A stretch of DNA of 64,000 nt, taken from the NCBI RefSeq assembly GCF_000369625.1, contig NZ_KB850112.1, forward strand, positions 280,326 to 344,325, given 5' to 3'. The notes under the pieces were generated by a model. The model saw only the letters and a list, made by a program, of their open reading frames with translations. It searched no databases and had not been told where the DNA came from. The position numbers and the translations under genes were made by a program. This document shows positions 49,440-59,588 of this stretch, one piece after another (position 1 is the first letter of the stretch; each line of letters begins with the position of its first letter). Origin of the DNA: Acinetobacter variabilis (GTDB lineage Bacteria > Pseudomonadota > Gammaproteobacteria > Pseudomonadales > Moraxellaceae).

Positions 49440-50252
49440 TTATTTAAGTCGATCCAATAATTCTGATGTGCTCATATAGCCACCGAGATAAAGTCCTTCA
49501 GAACTGTATACACCCGGGGTGCCATTCACACCAATATTAAGACCCATTTGATATTGATCTTTCACAGGATTTTTACAAGTAGTCGGCGTGATAGATCCAC
49601 CGGCAATGGCTTGGTCGAAGGCTGCACGACGGTCGGAATTACACCAGATGGCTTCCATAGCAGGCATATGCTGCTCGCCACGTGGCCAGGCAATATAACG
49701 TACTTCGATACCTTTGCTGTTCATCTCATCCATCTGCTCATGGAATTTGTGACAATACGGACAGCTGACATCGGTAAAGACATAGATTACATGTTTGGTT
49801 TTACTTTTGGCTGGATAGATCAACAGGTCTTCCGCTTTAAGGTTTGCAAAGATTTTCTTGTTGACGTCAGATTGCAGGGTTTCGCTGACATTATGCAGCT
49901 CTTTGTCTCCAAGACGGATGACATCACCCTGAATCAGATATTTGCCATCATTTGTCACATAGACGGGTGCCATACCTTCCAGGCTGACCCAAGACATGTT
50001 TGGTACTTCTGTGGATTTAATACCAGTGATTTTTGCGTTAATCCCCGCTTTTTTGAAATGACCTTCGAGCGTTGAAATCAGGCGTTGCTGTGCATTGCGT
50101 TCGCTAAGGTTAGAGGCTTCACCCGTCGCTGGTGCACTTGCTGTAAGCGTATCTTGCTTTTTATCTGAATTATTGGAATTGGAACATGCGCTTAGTCCCA
50201 GACCGGTAGCAAGCAGACAAGCGATAAAAATTTTGGTGCGGGCAAATGTCAT
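49440..50252 (-). CDS. dsbC: thiol:disulfide interchange protein DsbC, lipoprotein-like
   Basis: A 270-residue DsbC. The dimerisation domain (about residues 55-125) is followed by a thioredoxin-like domain with the CPYC active site in DVSCPYCHKF and a cis-Pro loop NGTPGVYS. It isomerises wrong disulfides in the periplasm. The N-terminus has a clear lipobox LSAC with Cys23 and a Ser/Asn-rich tether, so it may be lipid-anchored; most DsbC proteins are soluble. Part of the conserved xerD-dsbC-hom-thrC order. Confidence 0.93.
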   Translation of the reverse strand: MTFARTKIFIACLLATGLGLSACSNSNNSDKKQDTLTASAPATGEASNLSERNAQQRLISTLEGHFKKAGINAKITGIKSTEVPNMSWVSLEGMAPVYVTNDGKYLIQGDVIRLGDKELHNVSETLQSDVNKKIFANLKAEDLLIYPAKSKTKHVIYVFTDVSCPYCHKFHEQMDEMNSKGIEVRYIAWPRGEQHMPAMEAIWCNSDRRAAFDQAIAGGSITPTTCKNPVKDQYQMGLNIGVNGTPGVYSSEGLYLGGYMSTSELLDRLK

Positions 50253-50350
50253 AATAACCCTTTTTTCTTGGACTAAAAACAGAGCATTAGCATAGCAAAA
50301 AAAGATAGAGCTACGTCAAACTTCTCAGTTTATTCTATTTGAATCAGCTC

Positions 50351-51268
50351 TTAAGCCCGTGGATGATGGGTTGCGTGCAGTTGCTGCATTCTGACTTGTG
50401 CCACATGGGTATAGATCTGTGTGGTGGATAAATCACTATGACCTAGCAACATTTGTACTACCCGTAAGTCAGCGCCATGATTAAGTAAATGCGTGGCGAA
50501 GGCATGACGCAAAGTATGCGGAGACAGTTCAGCCTGAATTCCGGCTTGTAGTGCATAGCGTTTAATGGCATACCAGAAATTCTGCCGGCTCATGATGCTG
50601 CCATGCTGGGTGAGGAACAGATAATCAGTCGCTGTTTTATACAGTTGCGGACGTGCCTCTTGCAGGTATTTTTCTACCCATTCACAGGCCATCTGTCCCA
50701 TTGGTACCAGACGTTCTTTATTACCTTTACCGACAATACGCAAATAGCCTTGTTTTAAATTAATCAGATCGAGACGCAGGTTAATTAGTTCCGTCACCCG
50801 TAAACCACAGGCATAAAGCACTTCGAACATGGCACGATCACGTAAACCGAGGGCAGTATTGATATCGGGTACATGAATCAATGCTTCGACATCAGCTTCA
50901 GACAGGTCTTTGGGCAGGGCACGGCCCAGTTTTGGTGTTTTATGGGCAGCGACCGGATTGTCACTCCGCAGTTTTTGTTCCCGCAGGAATTTATAAAAAG
51001 AACGTAAGGCGGACAAACATCGTGCAATTGAACGTGGACTTTTTTGCTGTTTGGTCAGTTCAATCAGCACATCGGAAATATCATCATGGTCCCATTCCGG
51101 TAAAGGTTTAACCAGACATTCAGCACACTGAATCAGATCAGACAAATAGGCATTCCGGGTATGGGGACTCACTGTCTGGGCAATCAGATAATCACGAAAA
51201 CCCTGTAAGTAACTGAAAGCTTCAGGAATCTGAACTGGACTAGGAATGCGAGGTTTTTTATTTAGCAT
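50351..51268 (-). CDS. xerD: tyrosine recombinase XerD
   Basis: A 305-residue integrase-family recombinase. N-terminal SAM-like domain (residues 20-105), then the catalytic residues: Arg in CGLRVTELI, Lys in IVGKGNKER, His-x-x-Arg in SPHTLRHAFA, His in LLGHSDLST and Tyr in TQIYTHV. With XerC it resolves chromosome dimers at dif. Acinetobacter plasmids also use XerC/XerD sites to exchange modules, but no such site was seen here. Position beside dsbC supports XerD over XerC. Confidence 0.93.
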   Translation of the reverse strand: MLNKKPRIPSPVQIPEAFSYLQGFRDYLIAQTVSPHTRNAYLSDLIQCAECLVKPLPEWDHDDISDVLIELTKQQKSPRSIARCLSALRSFYKFLREQKLRSDNPVAAHKTPKLGRALPKDLSEADVEALIHVPDINTALGLRDRAMFEVLYACGLRVTELINLRLDLINLKQGYLRIVGKGNKERLVPMGQMACEWVEKYLQEARPQLYKTATDYLFLTQHGSIMSRQNFWYAIKRYALQAGIQAELSPHTLRHAFATHLLNHGADLRVVQMLLGHSDLSTTQIYTHVAQVRMQQLHATHHPRA

Positions 51269-51389
51269 GATGTTTAATGAAGATAATTTTTAAAAGCGAG
51301 AAGCCTGATTGCTATTCTCCACTCTAGTTTAATTTTACGAACATGTCGATGTGCTATATAGCCAAGAAGAAATGTAATTAATACTTATT

Positions 51390-51404
51390 TGTTAATTATT
51401 CTCA
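51390..51404 (+). promoter_or_regulatory. Fur box upstream of feoA
   Basis: On the minus strand TGAGAATAATTAACA, which matches the 7-1-7 Fur consensus TGATAATNATTATCA at 12 of 14 positions. It ends 40 bases before the feoA GTG. The region after it (TTTGTATACTGT) looks like a -10 area. Expected outcome: repression by Fur with iron. Confidence 0.7.
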
Positions 51405-51444
51405 TTTGTTTGTATACTGTACAAAAGTCTTAGGAATTTTCACG

Positions 51445-51705
51445 GTGCGTTTGTCTGATTTGAAAGTAAAACAAACTGCCATCATTCGAAAAGTTAATCG
51501 AACTACTGATGGTAAAGGCGCTTTCCACGATGTTGTGGCCAGTCGCTTGGAAACTTTAGGTTTTGTACCAGGGACTCAGGTACAAGTCATTACCAAAGGT
51601 ATTTTTGGTGGGGATCCGATTCTTATTCAGGTGGGGTTTACGCGTTTTGCTTTACGAAAATCGGAAGCGGCCAAGATTGAAATTGAACAGGGAGCGGCGG
51701 CATGA
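51445..51705 (+). CDS. feoA: ferrous iron transport protein A
   Basis: An 86-residue SH3-like FeoA (VRLSDLKVKQTAIIRKV, GFVPGTQVQVITKG, GDPILIQVG). The start is GTG at 51445 with AGGAA about nine bases upstream; the longer frame from a TTG at 51406 would run over the promoter. It overlaps feoB by four bases (ATGA). FeoA binds FeoB and is needed for iron uptake. Confidence 0.92.
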   Translation: MRLSDLKVKQTAIIRKVNRTTDGKGAFHDVVASRLETLGFVPGTQVQVITKGIFGGDPILIQVGFTRFALRKSEAAKIEIEQGAAA

Positions 51706-53558
51706 GTGATACCTTACGTATTGCCCTTGTCGGTAACCCAAACTGCGGTAAAACTTCTTTATTCAACCATTTAACCGGATCTCGTCAAAAAGTCGGCAAC
51801 TATGCCGGGGTTACGGTTGAACGTAAAGTCGGGAATTTTACACTGCCTTCAGGCAAACCGGTACGTGTACTGGATCTGCCAGGAACTTATAGTCTGGATG
51901 CGACCAGCCCGGACGAAGAAATTACCCGTAATGTGGTTCAGGGTAAAATTGCAGAAGAAGGCCAGCAAGATACTTTCTTGTGCGTGGTAGATGCAACAAA
52001 TCTAAAACTGCATCTGGGACTGGTACTAGAAATGATTCAGCTGGGTCGTCCAATGCTGGTGGTGCTGAACATGATGGATGAAGCACGCCGTCGCGGGATG
52101 CAGATCAATACCCAGAAACTGTCTGAACGTCTGGGTGTACCTGTGGTTGAAACTGTTGCCGTGCGTACTTCAGGCGTTGAAAACCTGAAAAATGCTCTGG
52201 ATAAAAACAAGTTTTCTGCTCCGCAAACTGAACTCAGCGGTTTGAGTGGCGATCACCATCATCAGATTGCCAGTATTCTGAAAGATGTGGTGAATTATGC
52301 CGATCAGGAAGATAAACGTACTGATTTCCTGGACAAGATATTCCTGCATCCGGTATTGGGCCTGCTTAGCCTAGCCATCATGATGTTTGTGGTGTTTCAG
52401 GCGGTCTTTGCCTGGGCTGCACCATTTATGGACGGAATTGAAACTTTCTTCGGCTGGCTGGGCGAGTACATGGGTGGACTGATCGCTCATCCTTTATTAA
52501 ACAGCTTGGTGGTTGACGGGATTATTGCCGGTGCGGGTGGGGTCGTGGTCTTCCTGCCGCAGATTCTGATTCTGTTCTTCTTTATTCTGGTTTTGGAAGA
52601 GTCCGGGTATTTACCACGTGCCGCCTTCCTGCTAGATAAATTGATGTTTAAGGCAGGTCTTTCGGGTCGTGCTTTCATCCCTCTATTGTCCAGCTTTGCC
52701 TGTGCCGTGCCGGGGATTATGGCTTCAAGAACGATTAGTGATCCACGTGACCGTCTGACCACAATTTTTGTAGCACCACTGATGACCTGTTCTGCACGTC
52801 TGCCAGTATATGCGTTGCTGATTGCAGCCTTCATTCCTGAGCAAACCGTGTGGGGCTTCATGAACCTGCAAGGTCTGGTATTATTTGGTCTGTATATGGC
52901 CGGTATTCTAAGTGCACTGATTGTTTCCTTTATCCTGAAATTTTTCCATAAAGACAAGTCTCAGCACATGCTGTTGATGGAGCTGCCAAGTTACCGTTTC
53001 CCGGATGTTAAAAACGTCTGGATTGGTTTGCTTGATCGCGGCAAAATCTTCTTGAAGCGTGTCGGTGGCATCATCTTTGCGTTATCTATCCTGCTTTGGT
53101 TCTTGTGTACGTTCCCGCAGCCGCCAGAAGATGCAACTTTACCGGATATCGATTATTCCTTTGCCGGGATGCTCGGCCATGTGATGCAACCTATTTTTGC
53201 ACCATTGGGCTTTAACTGGCAGATCTGTATTGCACTGATTCCGGCGATGGCAGCGCGTGAAGTTGTCGTGGCAGCATTGGGTACGGTTTATGCCTTGTCT
53301 GCAGTTGATGAAGATGCCATGTCTGAGGGTCTGGCGGCACTGATTAGTGGCGGCGGTGATTTGGGCTGGTCGATCGCGACCGGCTTGTCTCTACTGGTCT
53401 GGTTTATTTATGCACCACATTGTCTGGCGACCTTAGCCACTGTGAAGCGTGAAACCGGTTCATGGAAAACGGTCAGCTTTATGACCTTCTACCTGTTTGG
53501 TTTGGCATATTTCATGTCATTCCTGACTTATCAAATTGCATCACATTATTTGGGTTAA
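51702..53558 (+). CDS. feoB: ferrous iron transporter B
   Basis: A 618-residue Fe(II) permease. The N-terminal G domain has GNPNCGKTS (11-19), the switch region NYAGVTVE, DLPGTYSL and VLNMMDEA, then a small GDI domain, then the membrane part with two Gate motifs containing PVYALLIA and the paired Cys-containing segments (SSFACAVPGIM; FVAPLMTCSARLP). It is shorter than E. coli FeoB (773) as in many bacteria. Located between feoA and the Cys-rich small gene. Confidence 0.95.
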   Translation: MSDTLRIALVGNPNCGKTSLFNHLTGSRQKVGNYAGVTVERKVGNFTLPSGKPVRVLDLPGTYSLDATSPDEEITRNVVQGKIAEEGQQDTFLCVVDATNLKLHLGLVLEMIQLGRPMLVVLNMMDEARRRGMQINTQKLSERLGVPVVETVAVRTSGVENLKNALDKNKFSAPQTELSGLSGDHHHQIASILKDVVNYADQEDKRTDFLDKIFLHPVLGLLSLAIMMFVVFQAVFAWAAPFMDGIETFFGWLGEYMGGLIAHPLLNSLVVDGIIAGAGGVVVFLPQILILFFFILVLEESGYLPRAAFLLDKLMFKAGLSGRAFIPLLSSFACAVPGIMASRTISDPRDRLTTIFVAPLMTCSARLPVYALLIAAFIPEQTVWGFMNLQGLVLFGLYMAGILSALIVSFILKFFHKDKSQHMLLMELPSYRFPDVKNVWIGLLDRGKIFLKRVGGIIFALSILLWFLCTFPQPPEDATLPDIDYSFAGMLGHVMQPIFAPLGFNWQICIALIPAMAAREVVVAALGTVYALSAVDEDAMSEGLAALISGGGDLGWSIATGLSLLVWFIYAPHCLATLATVKRETGSWKTVSFMTFYLFGLAYFMSFLTYQIASHYLG

Positions 53559-53615
53559 ACTGGCTGAAGGGAAACCTTGGCTAGATCTGAATGATCATGT
53601 GAATGGGAGATTGAG

Positions 53616-53867
53616 ATGATTGAAATTCTGATTGTAGCGGTACTGGTTGTCTGGAGTGCACTAGTGGTATTTAAAAAGGTATTTCCGAATACTTCACGCT
53701 CAGTCTTCCAGAAGTTGTCTGATGCCTGTGCAGTCAAGGGCTGGCATACGCTGGCGAAATGGTTAAAACCGGCTATGGCCAGTGGCTGTGGTGGTAACTG
53801 TGCCTGCCCGGCATCGGAACAAAGCTCAAATCCAAAACCTAAAGCTCAGGCAGTGAAATGGAAGTAA
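53616..53867 (+). CDS. small Cys-rich membrane protein of the feo operon
   Basis: An 83-residue protein with one N-terminal membrane helix (residues 3-22) and a Cys cluster GCGGNCACPAS at about residues 59-69, then a Lys/Pro/Ser tail. It is 57 bases after feoB in the same direction. FeoB-associated Cys-rich membrane proteins of this type are common where FeoC is missing; the cluster may bind iron or sense it. Not homologous to winged-helix FeoC. Its job is unknown. Confidence 0.75.
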   Translation: MIEILIVAVLVVWSALVVFKKVFPNTSRSVFQKLSDACAVKGWHTLAKWLKPAMASGCGGNCACPASEQSSNPKPKAQAVKWK

Positions 53868-53912
53868 ATTTTCATTCTGTTTGAGAATAAAAACTGAGCA
53901 TGCAAATGAGTA

Positions 53913-53952
53913 GGGGGAGTTTAGAAATAAGCTCCCTCATTTTTTTATTTTT
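53913..53952 (+). terminator. feo operon terminator
   Basis: Stem GGGAGTTT-agaaat-AAGCTCCC (one G-U pair), with an outer ATGA/TCAT extension, then TCATTTTTTTATTTTTT. 40 bases after the small Cys-rich gene. Confidence 0.75.
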
Positions 53953-55594
<1,642 letters not shown>

Positions 55595-55614
55595 GAATAA
55601 CAAGGATTCGTGAT

Positions 55615-56811
55615 ATGGCTGAGTTTGCTCAGACTGCGATCAATAAAATTAATCAATTTTATCAGCAGTGGGTACCTAAGCTGCCCGCTGAAGTTAATCC
55701 GCGTAATGTGCTGATTTTTTGTGTACTGGCTTTGCTGTGCATCGGTTCGATCATGGTGGCATCGGCTTCGATGCCTTATGCGGAACGGATGCATGAAAAT
55801 GCTTTCCACTATGTAACCCGACATGCGATCTCGATTCTGGTTGCGGCGGGTGCAGCCTTTCTAGCTTATAAAGTTCCATTAAAAGTCTGGTTCAATAACA
55901 CCTTCTTTTTATGGATTATTACTATTGTTTTGCTGGTCGCCGTACTCTTTGTCGGGACTGAGGTAAACGGCTCCAAGCGCTGGATTCGGGTAGCCGGTTT
56001 TACCTTGCAGGCTTCGGAAGTCGCCAAGGTCATGATGGCGATTTTTACCGCTGACTACGTCGTGCGCCGTGCTGAAGAGGTTCGTAATAATATCAAGGGC
56101 TTGGTACGTTTAAGCGCCATCATGGGTGCAACGGTTGGTCTGATTATTCTTGAGCCTGACTTGGGTGCAACGGTGGTAATTACCCTGACCATGCTCGGTG
56201 TATTCTTTCTAGCAGGTGCTCCCTGGATTCAGTTCGGTGTCGCTTTTATTACTTTATTGGGTGCATTTGCTGCTGCGATTGCTCTGGAACCTTATCGTTT
56301 ACAACGTTTACTGTCTTTCTCGAATCCTTGGGAAGATCCGCTTGGTACAGGTTATCAGCTTTCTAATGCCTTGATGGCGTTTGGTCGTGGTGAATGGACG
56401 GGAGTAGGGCTAGGCCACAGTATCCAGAAAATGTCATATCTTCCTGAAGCGCATACTGACTTTATGTTGGCGATCTTAGGGGAAGAATTTGGTTTCTTGG
56501 GTATTTCTACCATTCTGATTCTGTCCTTTACCGTGATGGTCTGCTGTATCCGGATTGGACATCGTGCCTTGCAGCATCAATACTTGCGCGCAGGTTATCT
56601 GGCTTATGGGATCAGTATCATTTTCCTGTTACAGATTCTGGTAAACGCTGGTATGAATATGGGCCTATTGCCAACCAAAGGTTTAACCCTGCCATTTATT
56701 AGTTATGGCGGTTCATCACTTATTGTTTGTGCAGTGATGATCAGTTTGATTCTGAAAATTGATTCGACGACCCAGCAGGTCAATCCAAGCCGGGAAGAAT
56801 CAAGCTTCTAG
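55615..56811 (+). CDS. ftsW: cell division SEDS protein FtsW
   Basis: A 398-residue SEDS-family membrane protein with about ten helices. It has GSKRWIRVAGFTLQASEVAK in part near residue 120, ILEPDLGATV with the conserved Asp near residue 180, and the C-terminal GLTLPFISYGGSSL. FtsW polymerises lipid II at the septum with FtsI. It is the partner of murD in the dcw order. Its 3' end overlaps the convergent zinc-ribbon gene by 12 bases. Confidence 0.93.
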   Translation: MAEFAQTAINKINQFYQQWVPKLPAEVNPRNVLIFCVLALLCIGSIMVASASMPYAERMHENAFHYVTRHAISILVAAGAAFLAYKVPLKVWFNNTFFLWIITIVLLVAVLFVGTEVNGSKRWIRVAGFTLQASEVAKVMMAIFTADYVVRRAEEVRNNIKGLVRLSAIMGATVGLIILEPDLGATVVITLTMLGVFFLAGAPWIQFGVAFITLLGAFAAAIALEPYRLQRLLSFSNPWEDPLGTGYQLSNALMAFGRGEWTGVGLGHSIQKMSYLPEAHTDFMLAILGEEFGFLGISTILILSFTVMVCCIRIGHRALQHQYLRAGYLAYGISIIFLLQILVNAGMNMGLLPTKGLTLPFISYGGSSLIVCAVMISLILKIDSTTQQVNPSREESSF

Positions 56812-57060
56812 ATCAGACGAGCGCTGTGGATCAGGCTGAGCATGGTCAAGTACTGTGCTCGGCATGACAGTTCCACAATTCAGGCAACGCACAAAAGTAC
56901 TTTTTGCCTTGGAAAGTGGAATCAGCGGAATAAAAAATAAAGAAAAATAATTACGCTGCTGTTTTAGTTCATACCCAGAACGGGTTCGGCAGACTGGACA
57001 AAGAAACTGACTTTTCTCAATGACCTTAGTTTTCGGTCCTACACCAAAAATAAAAAACAT
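56800..57060 (-). CDS. small zinc-ribbon protein
   Basis: An 86-residue protein with CPVC (about residue 21) and CLNCG (about 59) as a zinc ribbon, separated by a hydrophobic stretch YFSLFFIPLIPLS. Proteins starting MFFIFG-GPKTKV with this layout are conserved hypotheticals. The ATG at 57060 is chosen; a GTG at 57075 in frame also has AAGG upstream. No function can be given. Confidence 0.75.
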   Translation of the reverse strand: MFFIFGVGPKTKVIEKSQFLCPVCRTRSGYELKQQRNYFSLFFIPLIPLSKAKSTFVRCLNCGTVMPSTVLDHAQPDPQRSSDLEA

Positions 57061-57116
57061 TGTTATGGTTCTCACTCGCCTTTGTTATTGCTTTTAGCTT
57101 AAGTGAAAACCCGTTT

Positions 57117-58037
57117 TTATAAATAGTGACCTTGTAGCTCAGTTGTATGCGGGATTCGGGAGATGTCCCATTGTGCGACGGCTTGTTTGAGCATACGAGC
57201 AGGGCGATCCAGTTCTACGGGCACCTGACATAGGGCTTGAAGTGCTTGTTGCAAGAGCAGGGGAGCCTGATCAAGATCCAGTGCTTGCGCCAAGTTTTGT
57301 TTGGACAGTTTCTGGCCCTGATCATTCATTGCCAGTGGTAAATGCATATAGCTTAAACGCGGATAATCTAACAATTGACCCAGATAAATCTGACGTTCGG
57401 TATTATCTAAAAGATCTGCACCGCGAACTACATGGGTCATGCCTTGCAGATAGTCATCGACTACGACTGCCAACTGATAATTGATGATGCCATCACGACG
57501 TTTCAGTACAAAGTCACCCAAGTCTTTTTTCAGCTTTGAACAGTGTTGACCTTGCAGGCGATCTTCAAAACAGATTTCAACATCTTCAACCTTGACCCGA
57601 ATTGCTTGATGTTCAAAAGGCAAACCTAAGTCACGACAGGTGTCTTGGTAAATATGATTGGAGCCCAGCATTTTGCGGGTACATTGACAGGCATAAACCA
57701 GACCCTGCTGGCGCAGTTGCTGAATGACATTTTCGTAAATATCCAGACGCTCTTTCTGGTAGATGATTTCGCCATATGGCTCGAATTCAAAAGCATCCAT
57801 TGCACGTAGAATATGTTCTTCGCTGCCGGGATAAATACGAGGGATATCGGTATCTTCAATGCGGACTAGCCAGCGCCCCTGATGGGCTTTGGCATCGCAG
57901 TAGCTAGCGACTGCGGTAATGAGGGAACCAAAATGCAAAGGGCCGGTTGGCGATGGCGCGAACCGGCCCACGTAATTCTCTTCAGCTTTCCCTCCCTTTG
58001 ATAAAGGGAGGGTCAGGGAGGGATTACTTAAAGACAT
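57117..58037 (-). CDS. gluQ: glutamyl-Q tRNA(Asp) synthetase
   Basis: A 306-residue GluQRS, which glutamylates queuosine in tRNA(Asp). It is a short glutamyl-tRNA synthetase lacking the anticodon domain: RFAPSPTGPLHFGSL replaces HIGH, RIEDTDIPR follows, and KLSKQN is the KMSKS equivalent. Zinc-type Cys residues occur in YACQCTRKML. The first 17 residues (through SLTLPLSKGG) are not part of the family and come from a GC-rich palindromic repeat (see finding). It starts two bases after dksA, the classic dksA-gluQ order. Confidence 0.92.
   Translation of the reverse strand: MSLSNPSLTLPLSKGGKAEENYVGRFAPSPTGPLHFGSLITAVASYCDAKAHQGRWLVRIEDTDIPRIYPGSEEHILRAMDAFEFEPYGEIIYQKERLDIYENVIQQLRQQGLVYACQCTRKMLGSNHIYQDTCRDLGLPFEHQAIRVKVEDVEICFEDRLQGQHCSKLKKDLGDFVLKRRDGIINYQLAVVVDDYLQGMTHVVRGADLLDNTERQIYLGQLLDYPRLSYMHLPLAMNDQGQKLSKQNLAQALDLDQAPLLLQQALQALCQVPVELDRPARMLKQAVAQWDISRIPHTTELQGHYL
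57988..58026. repeat. palindromic repeat in the gluQ 5' end
   Basis: CCCTCCCTTT-gat-AAAGGGAGGG (57990-58012), a perfect ten-base stem, followed by TCAGGGAGGGATT, an extra copy of the GGGAGGG arm. On the minus strand it encodes NPSLTLPLSKGG, a peptide I know from dispersed intergenic repeats in several bacterial genomes. Only one copy was seen in this window. Confidence 0.75.
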
Positions 58038-58039
58038 GC

Positions 58040-58567
58040 TTAACCGTTATTTTGCTTCTCTTTGATCTCTGCCAAAGTCTTGCAGTCGATACATAACGTT
58101 GCAGTTGGACGTGCTTCCAGACGGCGCAGACCAATCTCGATACCACAAGTTTCACAGAAACCGTAGTCATCATTTTTAATTGCTTCGATAGATTGCTCGA
58201 TTTTGCGGATCAGTTTACGTTCACGGTCACGAGTACGAAGTTCGATGGCAAATTCTTCTTCCTGAGTCGCACGGTCGTTTACATCAGGGAGCGCAGTGTT
58301 TTCGTCTTGCATCGTATTTAAAGTACGATCAACTTCTGACATCAGTTCAGCTTTCCATGCCATCAAAATTTGGCGGAAGTGTTCAAGCTGCCCTTCAGAC
58401 ATGTATTCTTCATTTTTTTTAGGTTGATAAGGTTCAATACCAAATAAGCTAGCAGTAGAACCACCCTCAGTCGTTTTCGGCTTAGATTTGCGCACACGTT
58501 TTGTAGGTTTTTCCTCTACAACATCAGTTTGTTCGTCTAAGACTTGATTTTGGTTGTCATTCGCCAT
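58040..58567 (-). CDS. dksA: RNA polymerase-binding transcription factor DksA
   Basis: A 175-residue DksA. A variable N-terminal part rich in Lys, Thr and Ser (residues 1-50) is followed by the coiled coil with the DxxDxA tip sequence in the NDRATQEEEFA region and a C-terminal zinc finger CETCGIEIGLRRLEARPTA with CIDC. It modulates rRNA and amino acid promoters with ppGpp. It is about 20 residues longer at the N-terminus than E. coli DksA, as usual in Acinetobacter. Upstream lies a 208-base spacer without a gene. Confidence 0.95.
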   Translation of the reverse strand: MANDNQNQVLDEQTDVVEEKPTKRVRKSKPKTTEGGSTASLFGIEPYQPKKNEEYMSEGQLEHFRQILMAWKAELMSEVDRTLNTMQDENTALPDVNDRATQEEEFAIELRTRDRERKLIRKIEQSIEAIKNDDYGFCETCGIEIGLRRLEARPTATLCIDCKTLAEIKEKQNNG

Positions 58568-58775
58568 TTAGGGCATTCCTCATCATATGCGTATGTAATA
58601 CGCAAAAAATATGGTGATATGCAATTTTTATCCACCCTGTAGAAAGATTATCCTCCTACGGGGGTCGTCATCATATAGACTTTTTATGCTTTTTGATAGT
58701 CTTTGATGTCTGGATTATAGATATCACATTTCCTTTGGTTGCAATAAAGTAATTCAAAAAAAATAAAATGCAAAG

Positions 58776-59588
58776 TTAATAACCTGAAATTTCGGTATTA
58801 ATATTTTGCTGGCTTAAGGTCACACGTTCGATATGTGTATCGAACTCCCCATTTTGTTTCAAATGTAATACACGATAGCCAGGTGTCGCCTGGTCTAGCG
58901 CGAATTCATCACTCTTGGGTTTGAACTGTACACTGGTCGATGGCGTTGATAAAAACTGGATACCGTGCCATTTATTGCAGGAATCCTGATGTACATGACC
59001 AAATAGAACCAACTTCACATTCTGGTGCCGGGCCAGTACATCTTTTAGATCTTCAGCATTCTTTAGCCGGTGCTGATCAATCCAGTGCGACTTCATCGCA
59101 AAAGGATGATGATGGCAAGCCACAACCACATACTGATTTCGGTATTCAAGCAATAATTGATCCAGCTGTTCCAGTTGAGCCTGTTCTACCCAACCATCTA
59201 TCCGATCCTGGACTGCACTATTCAGTAAAATCAGGGTCCAGTTGCCAAAATGAATCGCATGAGCCTGATCTCGATCCTGATAAAAAGGAAAGACCTTGAT
59301 GTCATCATGATTGCCCGGAATCTGGTAATAGGGCACCTGGCAAGACTGGATATATTCTAAATAACGCGTATAGGTTTGTGCGAACGGCACCTGTGCCAGA
59401 TCACCAGTATGTACGAGTGCATCCATTTCTGGAAAATTGTGTTGAATATGCTGCATGACTTCATGGAAGCTCTGCTCGGGATTCATATTCGCGAATTCCA
59501 GATTGGGCTGATCCATCAAGTGGGTGTCAGAAATCTGGATAATGGTCCATTCTTGTGGTGATGCAGGATTGAATTGTTCCGATGTCAT
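58776..59588 (-). CDS. cpdA: metallophosphoesterase, CpdA-like (cAMP phosphodiesterase)
   Basis: A 270-residue calcineurin-like phosphoesterase. Metal ligands appear in QISDTHL (Asp, His), HTGDLAQ, PGNHDD, ACHHHPF and FGHVHQD, the order of CpdA. The start at 59588 has GGGAG on the minus strand just before it and overlaps the nudF stop as ATGA. The nudF-cpdA pair is found in E. coli and Pseudomonas too. Confidence 0.88.
   Translation of the reverse strand: MTSEQFNPASPQEWTIIQISDTHLMDQPNLEFANMNPEQSFHEVMQHIQHNFPEMDALVHTGDLAQVPFAQTYTRYLEYIQSCQVPYYQIPGNHDDIKVFPFYQDRDQAHAIHFGNWTLILLNSAVQDRIDGWVEQAQLEQLDQLLLEYRNQYVVVACHHHPFAMKSHWIDQHRLKNAEDLKDVLARHQNVKLVLFGHVHQDSCNKWHGIQFLSTPSTSVQFKPKSDEFALDQATPGYRVLHLKQNGEFDTHIERVTLSQQNINTEISGY

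Noticed and set aside
49419..49447. AT-only hairpin AAATAACT/AGTTATTT at the dsbC end
   Set aside because: It has no GC pairs of note and would be unstable; only a weak candidate for a dsbC terminator.
49548..50075. 175-codon ORF opposite dsbC
   Set aside because: Complete overlap with a clear DsbC gene including its CPYC active site; no initiation signal.
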